The notes: generated by a model not told the origin, from the letters alone. 33,881 bases of DNA from an uncultured Eubacteriales bacterium (GCA_900314795.1 OMWP01000021.1:1-33881); one strand, 5' to 3'. Positions 6,907 to 15,102 are shown, counted from the stretch's first letter. Translations and numbers: made by a program.

Positions 6907-8788
6907 CTGTCTGCCTGCCTTTCTGCTTGACGAGGTAGATCATCAGCACATTGATATCCGCGGGGGATACGCCGCTGATTCTGCTTGCCTGCCCGATATT
7001 CAGCGGACGGATCGCGCTGAGCTTTTCCTGTGCTTCCAGTCGCAGCCCTGTAATACTGCGATAATCGATATCATCGGGGAGGAGCTTATTTTCGAGCTTG
7101 CGCATATTCTCCACCGCGGCAAGCTGCTTTTTGATATAGCCCTCATATTTGATTGCAATCTCGACCTGCTCGAAAATTGCGGGGTCAAGGTTGGGTCGGT
7201 CGGGATCGATCGGCGTGAGCACCTCATAATTCAACTCGGGACGCTTGAGCAATTCAATCAGTCGAATCCCTGTTTTTACGTCGGATGTTTCACGTGAAAC
7301 AAGTATCTCGGACAAAACAGGGGAGGGGGCGATCACAGTCTTTGCAACGCGCTTCTTTTCTTCCTTAATCAGCTCTTGTTTATGTAAAAAGCGCTGATAC
7401 CGTTCTTCGCTGATCAAACCCAGCTCATAGCCGATCGGCGTCAAGCGCTCGTCGGCATTATCCTGGCGTAAGATCAAGCGATATTCACTGCGGCTTGTCA
7501 TCATACGATACGGTTCATTTGCTCCCTTGGTGACCAGATCATCGATCAGCGTACCGATATAGGAGGACGCACGGTCGAGGATCAGCGGATCCTTGCCCTG
7601 CACCTTCAACGCGGCGTTCACACCAGCGACAAAACCCTGCGCGGCGGCTTCTTCGTAGCCCGATGATCCATTGAACTGTCCCGCACCGTACAATCCGGGG
7701 AACTGCTTGAACTCCAACGTCGCCAGCATATCGGTCGGATCGATACAGTCATACTCGATCGCATAGGCGGGGCGCATGATCATTGCGTTCTCCAAGCCGG
7801 GGATCGTGTGATAAAAGGCGATCTGCACTTCCTCGGGCAGAGAGGAGCTCATGCCCTGCAAATACATTTCCTCCGTATCCTCACCGCAAGGCTCAATAAA
7901 GAGCTGATGTCGCTTTTTATCCGCAAAGCGCACGATCTTGTCCTCGAGGCTCGGGCAATAACGCGGACCGATGCCCTCGATCTTGCCGCCGTACAGCGGA
8001 CTACGATGGATATTCTCTAAAATGATCTTCTTTGTATTTTCATTCGTCCAACTGACGTGACACTCAACCTTATTCTGTGGGGGGGTGAGGGTGTCATAAG
8101 AAAAAGGTACGGTCGGTTCATCACCCTTTTGCACCTCCAGATCGGAGAAGTCGATCGAACTGCGCTTGACGCGCGCAGGAGTACCCGTCTTGAAACGTCG
8201 GGTTTTGACGCCGAGCTTACGCAAGCTCTCGCCCAAAAACGCCGCAGGAAAGGTTCCATCGGGTCCGCTCTCGAAGCTGACCTCACCCACATAGATTCGT
8301 CCGCCGAGATAGGTACCTGTCGCGATGACGACAGATTTTGCCCGAAATACGCCGAGCATTCTCGTCGTCAATAGCCAGTTTCCGTTATCGTCCTGCGCAA
8401 TATCGGTGATCTCCGCCTGTCGCAGATCGAGATTCTCCTGCAATTCCAGCTTATGCTTCATCACAGCAGAATACTTACGACGGTCGATCTGGGCGCGCAA
8501 AGAGTGAACCGCGGGGCCTTTGCCGCGATTGAGCATACGGCTCTGTAGGGTACATTCGTCCGCCGTACGTCCCATCTCACCACCCAGTGCGTCGATCTCT
8601 CGCACCAAGTGACCCTTTGCCGTACCGCCGATAGAGGGGTTACAGGGACAGTTGCCCACCGCGTCCATATTGATGGTAAAGACTGCGGTGCGACATCCTA
8701 ATCGTGCCGCCGCCAAAGCCGCTTCGATACCCGCGTGACCCGCTCCGATCACAGCAACGTCATATTCACCTGCAAAATAGGTAGACAT
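6899..8788 (-). CDS. mnmG: tRNA uridine-5-carboxymethylaminomethyl enzyme MnmG
   Basis: MnmG (GidA, 629 residues) is the FAD protein that, with MnmE, builds the cmnm5 group on wobble U34 of several tRNAs. The FAD motif GAGHAGIEAA is at 15-24, and the conserved cysteine stretch NCPCNPSIGGTAKGHLVREI follows near residues 46-65. The C-terminal helical domain that contacts MnmE and tRNA is complete (YIKKQ, SGVSPADI). A strong GGAGGAAATT precedes the ATG. A parS site is embedded in the coding sequence at 7286-7301. It is co-transcribed with rsmG and follows mnmE by 86 bases. Confidence 0.97.
   Translation of the reverse strand: MSTYFAGEYDVAVIGAGHAGIEAALAAARLGCRTAVFTINMDAVGNCPCNPSIGGTAKGHLVREIDALGGEMGRTADECTLQSRMLNRGKGPAVHSLRAQIDRRKYSAVMKHKLELQENLDLRQAEITDIAQDDNGNWLLTTRMLGVFRAKSVVIATGTYLGGRIYVGEVSFESGPDGTFPAAFLGESLRKLGVKTRRFKTGTPARVKRSSIDFSDLEVQKGDEPTVPFSYDTLTPPQNKVECHVSWTNENTKKIILENIHRSPLYGGKIEGIGPRYCPSLEDKIVRFADKKRHQLFIEPCGEDTEEMYLQGMSSSLPEEVQIAFYHTIPGLENAMIMRPAYAIEYDCIDPTDMLATLEFKQFPGLYGAGQFNGSSGYEEAAAQGFVAGVNAALKVQGKDPLILDRASSYIGTLIDDLVTKGANEPYRMMTSRSEYRLILRQDNADERLTPIGYELGLISEERYQRFLHKQELIKEEKKRVAKTVIAPSPVLSEILVSRETSDVKTGIRLIELLKRPELNYEVLTPIDPDRPNLDPAIFEQVEIAIKYEGYIKKQLAAVENMRKLENKLLPDDIDYRSITGLRLEAQEKLSAIRPLNIGQASRISGVSPADINVLMIYLVKQKGRQTDE
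7286..7301. promoter_or_regulatory. parS site 2, inside mnmG
   Basis: The exact 16-mer TGTTTCACGTGAAACA lies within the mnmG reading frame, where it encodes CFT-type codons on the minus strand (VSRET in the protein). Intragenic parS near the origin is usual in Firmicutes. Confidence 0.95.
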
Positions 8789-8853
8789 AATTTCCTCCGA
8801 AGAAATCGAGCCTATTTCTCAATTTCTAATTTTCTTATTACTGGTCTGTGTGG

Positions 8854-8877
8854 TAAATGTTTCACGTGAAACATTTA
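8854..8877. promoter_or_regulatory. parS site 3, at the mnmE stop
   Basis: A perfect 24-bp palindrome is centred on the 16-mer TGTTTCACGTGAAACA (8858-8873). It overlaps the mnmE stop codon (8875-8877) and fills much of the mnmE-mnmG gap. Confidence 0.95.
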
Positions 8878-10245
8878 TTTACCGACACAGAATTGATGGA
8901 ATACCCTGTCGATGACTTCATCCGATACGCGTTCGCCTGTCAGCTCACATAAGCTGCCGATCGCTTCTTCGATCAACACCGTGACCGCATCGAGGGTCAT
9001 CCCCATATTTAGTGCCTCTATTGCCTCGGTAACACAATTTATTGATTGTTTTACCAAAGCACGCTGTCTTTCATTATAGATCAGCGCATCTGCCGCATTG
9101 ACGTCACCGATCGCGCAAACATGCTTGATCGCTTCAATTAATTCTTTCATTCCCTCGCCGTGCTTGGCGGAGATATTGACCGTATTCTTAAATGCGGCCT
9201 TGATTTCTTCTTCGTCAAGTTTTAGCGGCAGATCGGATTTGTTCAATATAGCGATTGCATTCGCATCCCGCACCATGTTGATGATCGCCCTGTCCTCGTC
9301 ATCGAGCTCCTTAGAGCTGTCAAACACACAGAGGATCAACGCGGCAGAATTAACTCTATCCTTTGCCTTATCAACGCCGATGCTTTCGATCTCATCCTGC
9401 GTGGTATGGATGCCTGCCGTGTCGCTGAGATTGAGGATAATATCGTCCAAGTTAACGCTTTCTTCAACGACATCTCTGGTCGTGCCCGCCACCGAGGTAA
9501 CAATGCTTTTGTCGTAGCCCGCCAGCAGATTCATCAGCGTACTTTTGCCGACATTCGGCTTGCCCGCGATCACGGTATCGATCCCATCCTTGAGCACCTT
9601 GCCGTTATCGTATTCATTCAAGATCATTTCGAGATTGGCTTTTGCAATCGTCAAAATATCATTTAATGTACTGTTTTCAATCTCGGGGATGTCCTCTTCC
9701 GGATAATCCGCCCACGCGTTAAGGTGCGCCGCCTGATCCGTCAGGGTGCTTTTGATCTCATTGATGCGGCGGGAGAGAGCGCCTTCTTTTACGTTCAACG
9801 CCGCTCTTGCGGACGCCTTGGAGCGGGACGAGATGAGATCCATCACCGATTCCGCTTCCACTAAATCCAATTTTCCGTTGAGAAAGGAACGCTTGGTGAA
9901 TTCACCTGCCTGCGCTGCCTGCGCACCCGCATCAAATACCGCCCTGAGCACCTGCGCCGTGAGGTATACGCCGCCGTGACAGGACAACTCCACCACATCC
10001 TCGCCTGTATAACTGTGAGGCGCCCTGAACACGGTCGCAATACATTCATCAATCGGTTCATGATCGGCATGAGCCTGTCCGAGGGCACAGGTATAGCCCT
10101 TCATCTCATTCAGCATTTTACCTGATTTTGATTGAAAAACCCTGTCCGCAATCGTGATCGCGTCATCGCCCGAAATGCGAATGACGGAGATACCCGCGCT
10201 TGCCTGCGCGGTAGAGATTGCGGCAATCGTTGTATTATTGTTCAT
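8875..10245 (-). CDS. mnmE: tRNA modification GTPase MnmE
   Basis: MnmE (TrmE, 456 residues) is the dimeric GTPase partner of MnmG in wobble-uridine modification. The N-terminal folate-binding domain occupies about 1-120, helical domain pieces flank the G domain, and the G domain has GKPNVGKST (228-236), GTTRD (254-258), DTAG (275-278) and NKSD (335-338). It ends in FCVGK, with the invariant C-terminal cysteine; the usual form is CIGK. Its start is the ATG at 10243-10245. A terminator lies between it and jag, so it probably has its own promoter. Confidence 0.97.
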   Translation of the reverse strand: MNNNTTIAAISTAQASAGISVIRISGDDAITIADRVFQSKSGKMLNEMKGYTCALGQAHADHEPIDECIATVFRAPHSYTGEDVVELSCHGGVYLTAQVLRAVFDAGAQAAQAGEFTKRSFLNGKLDLVEAESVMDLISSRSKASARAALNVKEGALSRRINEIKSTLTDQAAHLNAWADYPEEDIPEIENSTLNDILTIAKANLEMILNEYDNGKVLKDGIDTVIAGKPNVGKSTLMNLLAGYDKSIVTSVAGTTRDVVEESVNLDDIILNLSDTAGIHTTQDEIESIGVDKAKDRVNSAALILCVFDSSKELDDEDRAIINMVRDANAIAILNKSDLPLKLDEEEIKAAFKNTVNISAKHGEGMKELIEAIKHVCAIGDVNAADALIYNERQRALVKQSINCVTEAIEALNMGMTLDAVTVLIEEAIGSLCELTGERVSDEVIDRVFHQFCVGK

Positions 10246-10310
10246 ACTATCAAATCCTATTGATTTTCATACGATATACCCGACACTTATCGCAAAGCGT
10301 CATACGGTAT

Positions 10311-10340
10311 AAAAAACGCGGACGGATGATCCGCCCGCGT
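10311..10340 (-). terminator. Intrinsic terminator after jag
   Basis: On the minus strand the stem ACGCGG/CCGCGT continues as CGGAT/ATCCG with one mismatch (10316-10340) and is followed by six T residues (10311-10316 in complement). It separates the rpmH-to-jag group from mnmE. Confidence 0.85.
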
Positions 10341-10390
10341 TAGATGTAACACTATTATGCCACACCCGAACATCCATCAAGATGGGATAT

Positions 10391-10418
10391 TCAAGGGCTT
10401 CGCAGTGACATTTTTATT
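10391..10418. repeat. Fragment resembling family R repeat end
   Basis: AAGGGCTTCGCAGTGACATT resembles the right end of family R copy A (GAGGGCTTCGCAATGACTAT). It overlaps the jag stop codon. Only the end is recognisable. Confidence 0.4.
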
Positions 10419-11238
10419 TATCGATCCTGCCGTACAGACCGATCTCGCCGCCCTCGTTGAGGGGCTTGCGATCGGGATCCACAGCAGGAGCTGCCTTTTT
10501 CGGCTTACCGTTTCTTCTGCCGTAGTTCGAACGTCTGCCGCCTCTGCCGCGGTTGTTCTCTCTGCTCTTGCCGTCGGGACCGATGACGACATGACGGTTC
10601 ATGTTCTCGCCCTCACTCCAGGAGGTAGCGCCGTTGATCTTCTGAACAGCCGTATGGATGATGCGGCGCTCATAAGGATTCATCGGCTCTAACGAGCTCT
10701 TGCGGCCGGTTTTCGCCGCTTTGATCGCCAGTCTTCTGCCGAGCGCTTCGAGCGTCTTTTCACGCTTTTCGCGATAATCGCCGGTGTTGATGACCACTCT
10801 CTTGTAAGAGCTGTCGATACGATTAGCGACCAGGCAAGCCAGCGACTGGAGCGCGTCGAGGGTATCGCCGCGTCTGCCGATGATGAAGCCGACGTCCTCG
10901 CCCTCGATATCGATGGTGATGACATTATCATCCTCGGTCGTTGTGACGGTGATATCGTTCAGACCCATGTGCTCGATAATGTTCTTGATATATTCCTCAG
11001 TGGACTGAGCGACGGTCTTTTTGATAGTGACCTTCACCTTTGCGGGACGGCCGCCGAATAGACCAAATACTTTTTTACTGGACATTTCCAGTATTTCAAA
11101 CTCAACATGATCGTCGAAGGATTCTACGCCGAGTTCTTTACAGGCTGCTTCTTTTGCTTCTTCAACGGTGGCGCCTGTAGCAATTGCTTCTCTTAACAAA
11201 ATGACACCTTCTTTATGTTCTGCAAGAGGATCTGACAT
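10414..11238 (-). CDS. jag: RNA-binding protein Jag/KhpB
   Basis: Jag (KhpB/EloR, 274 residues) is a cytoplasmic RNA-binding protein linked to cell elongation and encoded beside yidC in most Firmicutes. It has three parts: a Jag-N domain (about 22-72, KKVFGLFGG), a KH domain with the GRRG loop (121-124) and an R3H domain (ERRIIHTAVQ, about 190-200). A basic Arg/Gly-rich tail (RGRGGRRSNYGRRNG) follows, which may add non-specific RNA binding. It lies 20 bases after yidC and is probably in the same transcript. It is the last gene before the terminator at 10311-10340. Confidence 0.95.
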   Translation of the reverse strand: MSDPLAEHKEGVILLREAIATGATVEEAKEAACKELGVESFDDHVEFEILEMSSKKVFGLFGGRPAKVKVTIKKTVAQSTEEYIKNIIEHMGLNDITVTTTEDDNVITIDIEGEDVGFIIGRRGDTLDALQSLACLVANRIDSSYKRVVINTGDYREKREKTLEALGRRLAIKAAKTGRKSSLEPMNPYERRIIHTAVQKINGATSWSEGENMNRHVVIGPDGKSRENNRGRGGRRSNYGRRNGKPKKAAPAVDPDRKPLNEGGEIGLYGRIDK

Positions 11239-11258
11239 AGCATCAAGCTATATGATCC

Positions 11259-12245
11259 TTATTTTTTCTTTTTATTATTTGTTATTTTATTGGTTGATGT
11301 AGTTTTCGGACCGGATACAGGTTGATAATCGTATGGTACTTTCGCTTCCTTTTGTTCGAGTAAAGCGACATGCTGCGCCTGAGATAATGCGTTCATATGG
11401 GCAGCGGAGAAGAACTTGTTGATCAACAATGTCTGTACAAAACCGAAGATCGTGGACCATACCCAGTAGAAGCCGACCGCACCGGGAACGATATAAGAGA
11501 TATATACCGTCAAAAGTGGGAGCAAAAGCAGCATATATTTGGTGCAGCCCTGCTGACCCTGCATGGGGTTATTTTGCATCTTCATGGTCAAAATCTGTGA
11601 GCCTAAAGAAGTAACAAGACAAAGGATCGGGATAATGATAATCGGAGAAGTGAATCCGGTATCTTTCGGAATAGCTAACAGATCCAATCCTAAGAAGTTA
11701 AATCCACCCGCGAGGTTGTGGATCGAATGGATCTCATTTGCGGGTAAGCCGTGATTGATCAACAGATCGACATTAGACGAATTGGTAAAGAGTCTTAAAG
11801 CGCCGATCTCAGAATAGATGTTATTCTGCGTCGTATAAACGCCGGGGATCATATTGATATGATTGATCGCGTCTGCCGACAAGTGGATCACGTTGGAGAG
11901 AGGTCTGACAACTGAGTAGTAGATACCCAGCATGATGAACATAGGGAAGAGTGAGGTCGCGCAGCCCGACATCGGGGAAACGCCCTCTTTTTCGTAGAGC
12001 TTCTGGATCTCTTCGTTCTGTTTTGCCTTATTGTTGGCATATTTTTCTCTGATTTCCTTCTGTTTTGCCTGTAAGGAGGCGTTGGCAGCCATACTTCTCT
12101 GCTGCTTGATGGAAGAAGGGAACAGGATCGCCCTGAAGATCAGGGTAAATACGATGATGGCGATACCGAAATTCTGGAACACCCAGAATATCGCCCATAA
12201 GACGTAGCCGAATATGCTACCGATAAAATTAAATACTGTAAACAT
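11259..12245 (-). CDS. yidC: Membrane protein insertase YidC
   Basis: YidC (SpoIIIJ/OxaA type, 328 residues) inserts and folds membrane proteins with or without Sec. The N-terminus is hydrophobic but has no lipobox cysteine, so it is not an SPII lipoprotein like Bacillus YidC. The conserved Arg of the hydrophilic groove is in TLIFRAILFP (about residue 38). A charged, coiled cytoplasmic loop follows (LQAKQKEIREKYANNKAKQ), then GVSPMSGCATSLFPMFIMLG and further membrane segments. The Lys-rich tail (NKITNNKKKK) suits ribosome contact. An extra loop with GVYTTQNNIYSEIGALRLF faces outside. It is in the rpmH-rnpA-yidD-yidC-jag cluster. Confidence 0.96.
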   Translation of the reverse strand: MFTVFNFIGSIFGYVLWAIFWVFQNFGIAIIVFTLIFRAILFPSSIKQQRSMAANASLQAKQKEIREKYANNKAKQNEEIQKLYEKEGVSPMSGCATSLFPMFIMLGIYYSVVRPLSNVIHLSADAINHINMIPGVYTTQNNIYSEIGALRLFTNSSNVDLLINHGLPANEIHSIHNLAGGFNFLGLDLLAIPKDTGFTSPIIIIPILCLVTSLGSQILTMKMQNNPMQGQQGCTKYMLLLLPLLTVYISYIVPGAVGFYWVWSTIFGFVQTLLINKFFSAAHMNALSQAQHVALLEQKEAKVPYDYQPVSGPKTTSTNKITNNKKKK

Positions 12246-12280
12246 ACAAAAGCCTTTCCGTCAGCATACAATCATTGCTG

Positions 12281-12508
12281 TTATAACTTATGCTTTTTTT
12301 CGGGGACGGGATCGTAGCCGCCCTTGGACCACGGATTGCATCGAAGAAATCTCCAAAATCCCATCAATCCCCCTTTGAATGCGCCGAAACGCTCGATCGC
12401 CTCATACGCGTATTGGGAACAGGTAGGATAATATTTACATTTGGGTCCGGTATGCGGTGAGATAGCAGTCTGATAAAAGCGGATCAATCGTAAGAATATT
12501 TTTTTCAT
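12281..12508 (-). CDS. yidD: Membrane protein insertion efficiency factor YidD
   Basis: YidD (75 residues) is a small peripheral membrane protein that assists YidC-dependent insertion. It has the N-terminal amphipathic region ([15 protein letters not shown]) and the family's three-cysteine core [19 protein letters not shown], followed by [14 protein letters not shown]. Length and gene order between rnpA and yidC are typical. Confidence 0.96.
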   Translation of the reverse strand: MKKIFLRLIRFYQTAISPHTGPKCKYYPTCSQYAYEAIERFGAFKGGLMGFWRFLRCNPWSKGGYDPVPEKKHKL

Positions 12509-12526
12509 GTTTCAATCATTCGGTTT

Positions 12527-12895
12527 TCACTCCGAAATTTTGTGCTCGGAAAACTCAGGATGATCCATTTTAATACCGAGCTTTTTAAAATGCTCCCGCA
12601 TCGCTTTTTCTACCTCATAGCTTTTACAATACGCGGTACGGGTGCGAGCCACAAAAATAATGTCGTAGGATGCGTTATCATCCGCTTGAAGATGTGCGAG
12701 TGCCGCTCTGATCACTCTGCGGCATCGATTACGTTTTACTGCTTTGCCGACCTTTTTTGAGGTGGTGATACCTATCCGAAGGTTATTGTTTTTTGTTTTG
12801 AATGCATAGGTAACAAGAACGGGAGAGACAATAGATCTACCCCTGCGGTAGATTCGCTGATAATCTCTGTTACTGGTAATCGTAGTATGTTTCAT
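12527..12895 (-). CDS. rnpA: Ribonuclease P protein component
   Basis: RnpA (122 residues) is the basic protein subunit of RNase P, which trims tRNA 5' leaders together with the M1-type RNA. The central RNR motif region is KRNRCRRVIRAA, after GITTSKKVGKAV. The N-terminal part contains the aromatic cleft for the pre-tRNA leader (RDYQRIYRRGRS). The ribosome binding site is poor (GGTGG); two hairpins lie between it and rpmH, so expression relative to L34 may be reduced. Confidence 0.95.
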   Translation of the reverse strand: MKHTTITSNRDYQRIYRRGRSIVSPVLVTYAFKTKNNNLRIGITTSKKVGKAVKRNRCRRVIRAALAHLQADDNASYDIIFVARTRTAYCKSYEVEKAMREHFKKLGIKMDHPEFSEHKISE

Positions 12896-12933
12896 TCAAC
12901 CACCGAACATAAAATACACGTCAAAAAACGACG

Positions 12934-12959
12934 TTTTTGTCCATTAAAGGACACAAAAA
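12934..12959. other. Hairpin upstream of rnpA
   Basis: TTTTTGTCC pairs with GGACACAAAAA around ATTAAA, with one bulge. It is flanked by A/T-rich DNA and sits 39 bases upstream of the rnpA start. It may be a processing site or a second attenuator between rpmH and rnpA. Confidence 0.5.
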
Positions 12960-12991
12960 GAAGAAAAAAATAACATCCTATAAATGAAAAG

Positions 12992-13017
12992 AAAGACCAC
13001 TGCCTTCAGTGGCCTTT
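12992..13017. terminator. Terminator or attenuator between rpmH and rnpA
   Basis: AAAG-A-CCACTG pairs with CAGTGG-C-CTTT around a CCTT loop. On the minus strand it is followed by TTTCTTTTC. It lies just past the rpmH stop, so it probably makes L34 mRNA more abundant than the downstream genes. Confidence 0.7.
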
Positions 13018-13027
13018 ATTCTTTAAA

Positions 13028-13162
13028 TCAGTAGGATAACTGCTTTCTGCCCTTTGCTCTTCTTCTGGCAAGAACCTTGCGGCCGTTACTGGTAGACATT
13101 CTCTTTCTGAAGCCGTGCTCTTTTTTACGATGGATCTTCTTAGGCTGATAAGTTCTGAGCAT
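13028..13162 (-). CDS. rpmH: 50S ribosomal protein L34
   Basis: L34 (44 residues) is a small basic large-subunit protein. The translation begins [18 protein letters not shown] and ends [12 protein letters not shown], matching the family throughout. The strong AAAGGAGG is ideally spaced before the ATG at 13160-13162. It is the first gene of the left arm, with a near-consensus promoter at 13203-13231, and its position next to dnaA is conserved in bacteria. Confidence 0.98.
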   Translation of the reverse strand: MLRTYQPKKIHRKKEHGFRKRMSTSNGRKVLARRRAKGRKQLSY

Positions 13163-13202
13163 TGATACTCCTCCTTTCGGTCACATAACCTTACAAGATA
13201 GC

Positions 13203-13231
13203 ATTATAGCCTAGATTTCTGATTAAGTCAA
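13203..13231 (-). promoter_or_regulatory. Sigma-A promoter of rpmH
   Basis: On the minus strand TTGACT (13226-13231) and a perfect TATAAT (13203-13208) are separated by 17 bases. The transcript start would fall about 30-40 bases before the rpmH ATG. Confidence 0.88.
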
Positions 13232-13415
13232 GTTCAAATTTGCCTTATTTATGAGGTTTTTTTCACTTATTTATCGGGAAAAATATTCGTAACACAAGAT
13301 GTAGTATATATAACATAAACAGACACAATTAACTGATCAAATCTGCTGTCATAATGCACATTTTTATGGTTATATATAATACTTATATATATGTACTTTT
13401 TTTCAACATAATCAG

Positions 13416-13444
13416 TTGCTTTTATGTGGAAAATTTGATATAAT
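13416..13444 (+). promoter_or_regulatory. Putative dnaA promoter with internal DnaA box
   Basis: A perfect TATAAT (13439-13444) has TTGCTT (13416-13421) 17 bases upstream. The DnaA box at 13425-13433 lies in the spacer, so bound DnaA would block RNA polymerase, which fits autorepression as known for dnaA in other bacteria. The -35 is weak. Confidence 0.65.
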
Positions 13445-13516
13445 AGTTTACATCTATGGGCTGTTATTTTTACACCCTAATTTATTGCTTATTGATTAAC
13501 CAAATCGAGGGGAATT

Positions 13517-14845
13517 ATGGAAAACTTTAAAGAGGGCTGGGATATCATTTGTGATTATCTCAGACAAGAGAAAAAAATCGTAGAAGTCGCCTACAAAACC
13601 TGGATCTCCCGCATCGAACCCGTGGGGATCGATTTTGAAAAGGGTGTGATCACGCTGATGGTACCGAATGAATTTCACCGCCAGACGCTGATCCGCGGTT
13701 ATCTGCCGAAATTCGAAGAGGCGTATGAGGCGGTACTCGGTACACGTTTTGATACCATCTTTTTGATCCCGGAGGAAGGAGAAAAGCAGAAGGAGAAGCT
13801 CCTTGGGGATGAGACCTCCGCCGATACCGGCTATGAATTTACCTTTGACACTTTCATCGTCGGCTCGTCCAACAAATTTGCACACGCTGCTTCGATGGCA
13901 GTCGCGCAGAATCCCGCTTCCGCCTATAATCCGCTCTTCTTATACGGTAACTCCGGACTGGGCAAAACGCATCTGCTCTATGCGATCGGTAATGAGATCC
14001 GCCAGACACATCCCGACTATAAGGTCATCTACATCAAGGGTGAGGATTTTGCCAACGAGATCATCCAGTCCATCATGAATAAGACGACGGCACAGTTCAG
14101 ACAGAAATATCGCCAGACGGATGTCCTCTTGGTCGACGACGTCCAGTTCATCGGCGGTAAAGAATCGACGCAGGAAGAATTTTTCCATACCTTTGATGCA
14201 TTATATGATGCGAAGAAGCAGATCGTGCTGACGAGTGACCGACCGCCGAAGGAAATCAAGGTCCTGACGGACAGGCTCAGAGGCCGTTTTGAGATGGGTC
14301 TGCTCGCCGATATCCAAACGCCTGATTTTGAGACCCGCATGGCGATCATCAAGCGCAAGGCGGAGATCATCGGTCTGGATCTGAACGACGATTTGTGTGA
14401 ATATATCGCCAATAAGCTCAAAACCAATATCCGACAGCTCGAGGGCGTCGTCAAAAAGCTGATGGCACGCTATAACCTGACAAAGGAAAAGCCCACCCTG
14501 TCGCTCGTCAATGAATCCATCTCGGATATTCTCAATGACGATACACCGCCCGAGCTGACGGTCGAGAAGATCGTCGACGAGGTCAGCCGGACCTTCGGCG
14601 TCGACAGCGATGATCTGCGTTCACAGAAATCGCGCCGCGCCAATATCAACAAGCCCCGACAGATCGCAATTTACATCGTGCGTGAGTTGACCACTCTTTC
14701 GATGGAAAGCATCGGTAAAGAATTCGGCAACCGCCACTATTCCACTATCGTCTATACCGTCCAGCAGGTAGAAAAGGATATCAAAAACGATCCTTCCCTC
14801 AGAGATACGGTAGAGGATATCATCAAAAATATCCGCGAACGGTAA
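13517..14845 (+). CDS. dnaA: Chromosomal replication initiator DnaA
   Basis: DnaA (442 residues) is the AAA+ initiator that binds oriC boxes and opens the duplex. Domain I covers about 1-85, a short linker follows, and the AAA+ domain carries Walker A GNSGLGKTH (144-152), Walker B LLVDDVQF (about 196-203) and DRLRGRFEMG. Domain IV, the DNA reader, is unusual. The signature helix reads GNRHYSTIVYT (404-414), where most DnaA proteins have GRDHTTV-like sequence, so His407-Tyr408 replace the usual Asp-His that contact the box. The basic loop, QKSRRANINKPRQ, also differs from the common KRSRxVAxPRQ form. GAGGGGAATT precedes the ATG. Confidence 0.97.
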   Translation: MENFKEGWDIICDYLRQEKKIVEVAYKTWISRIEPVGIDFEKGVITLMVPNEFHRQTLIRGYLPKFEEAYEAVLGTRFDTIFLIPEEGEKQKEKLLGDETSADTGYEFTFDTFIVGSSNKFAHAASMAVAQNPASAYNPLFLYGNSGLGKTHLLYAIGNEIRQTHPDYKVIYIKGEDFANEIIQSIMNKTTAQFRQKYRQTDVLLVDDVQFIGGKESTQEEFFHTFDALYDAKKQIVLTSDRPPKEIKVLTDRLRGRFEMGLLADIQTPDFETRMAIIKRKAEIIGLDLNDDLCEYIANKLKTNIRQLEGVVKKLMARYNLTKEKPTLSLVNESISDILNDDTPPELTVEKIVDEVSRTFGVDSDDLRSQKSRRANINKPRQIAIYIVRELTTLSMESIGKEFGNRHYSTIVYTVQQVEKDIKNDPSLRDTVEDIIKNIRER

Positions 14846-15102
14846 GCAAATGCGCACATTCATTTTTTATCAAATTATTCCACATTCACTTCACAGCATT
14901 TCACATCATGTTGATAAGTGTAATCAAAAAGAAAAAGGATCACGCTCCTTCCATATTTTTTCTTAAGAACTATTCCAATATTTTTCAGTCAGAATGCGGA
15001 TTAATAAAGAATTCCACATTTTAACAGCCCCTACTACTATTACTAGATTATATATTATCATATCATTCCATTTCATTTTTTGACAGAGAAGAGGTACTCA
15101 AT
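14846..15102. other. oriC basal unwinding region between dnaA and dnaN
   Basis: This 257-bp AT-rich gap has the ordered parts of a bacterial basal unwinding system. A box-like AATTCCACA (15010-15018) is followed by a GC cluster (CAGCCCC), then five consecutive DnaA-trios CTACTACTATTACTA (15031-15045, complement 3'-GAT/AAT-5' repeats), then an almost pure A/T stretch to 15080. Other box-like sites are TATTCCACA (14876-14884), ATTTCACAT (14899-14907) and, on the minus strand, TTATCAACA (14909-14917, one mismatch). Strand opening is expected at about 15046-15080. Confidence 0.8.

Larger units (their letters stand above)
13163..13516. other. rpmH-dnaA intergenic region, part of oriC
   Basis: These 354 bp are strongly AT-rich and hold the divergent rpmH and dnaA promoters. 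One good DnaA box is visible at 13425-13433 (TTTTCCACA on the minus strand). A one-mismatch candidate, TTTTCAACA, lies at 13400-13408. Alternating TATA tracts occur at about 13310 and 13370-13395. By analogy with the bipartite Bacillus origin this would be the DnaA-binding half upstream of dnaA. Confidence 0.7.

Noticed and set aside
15080-15085. TTGACA as the -35 of a dnaN promoter
   Set aside because: It lies about 18 bases before the dnaN ATG, leaving no room for a -10 and a ribosome binding site.
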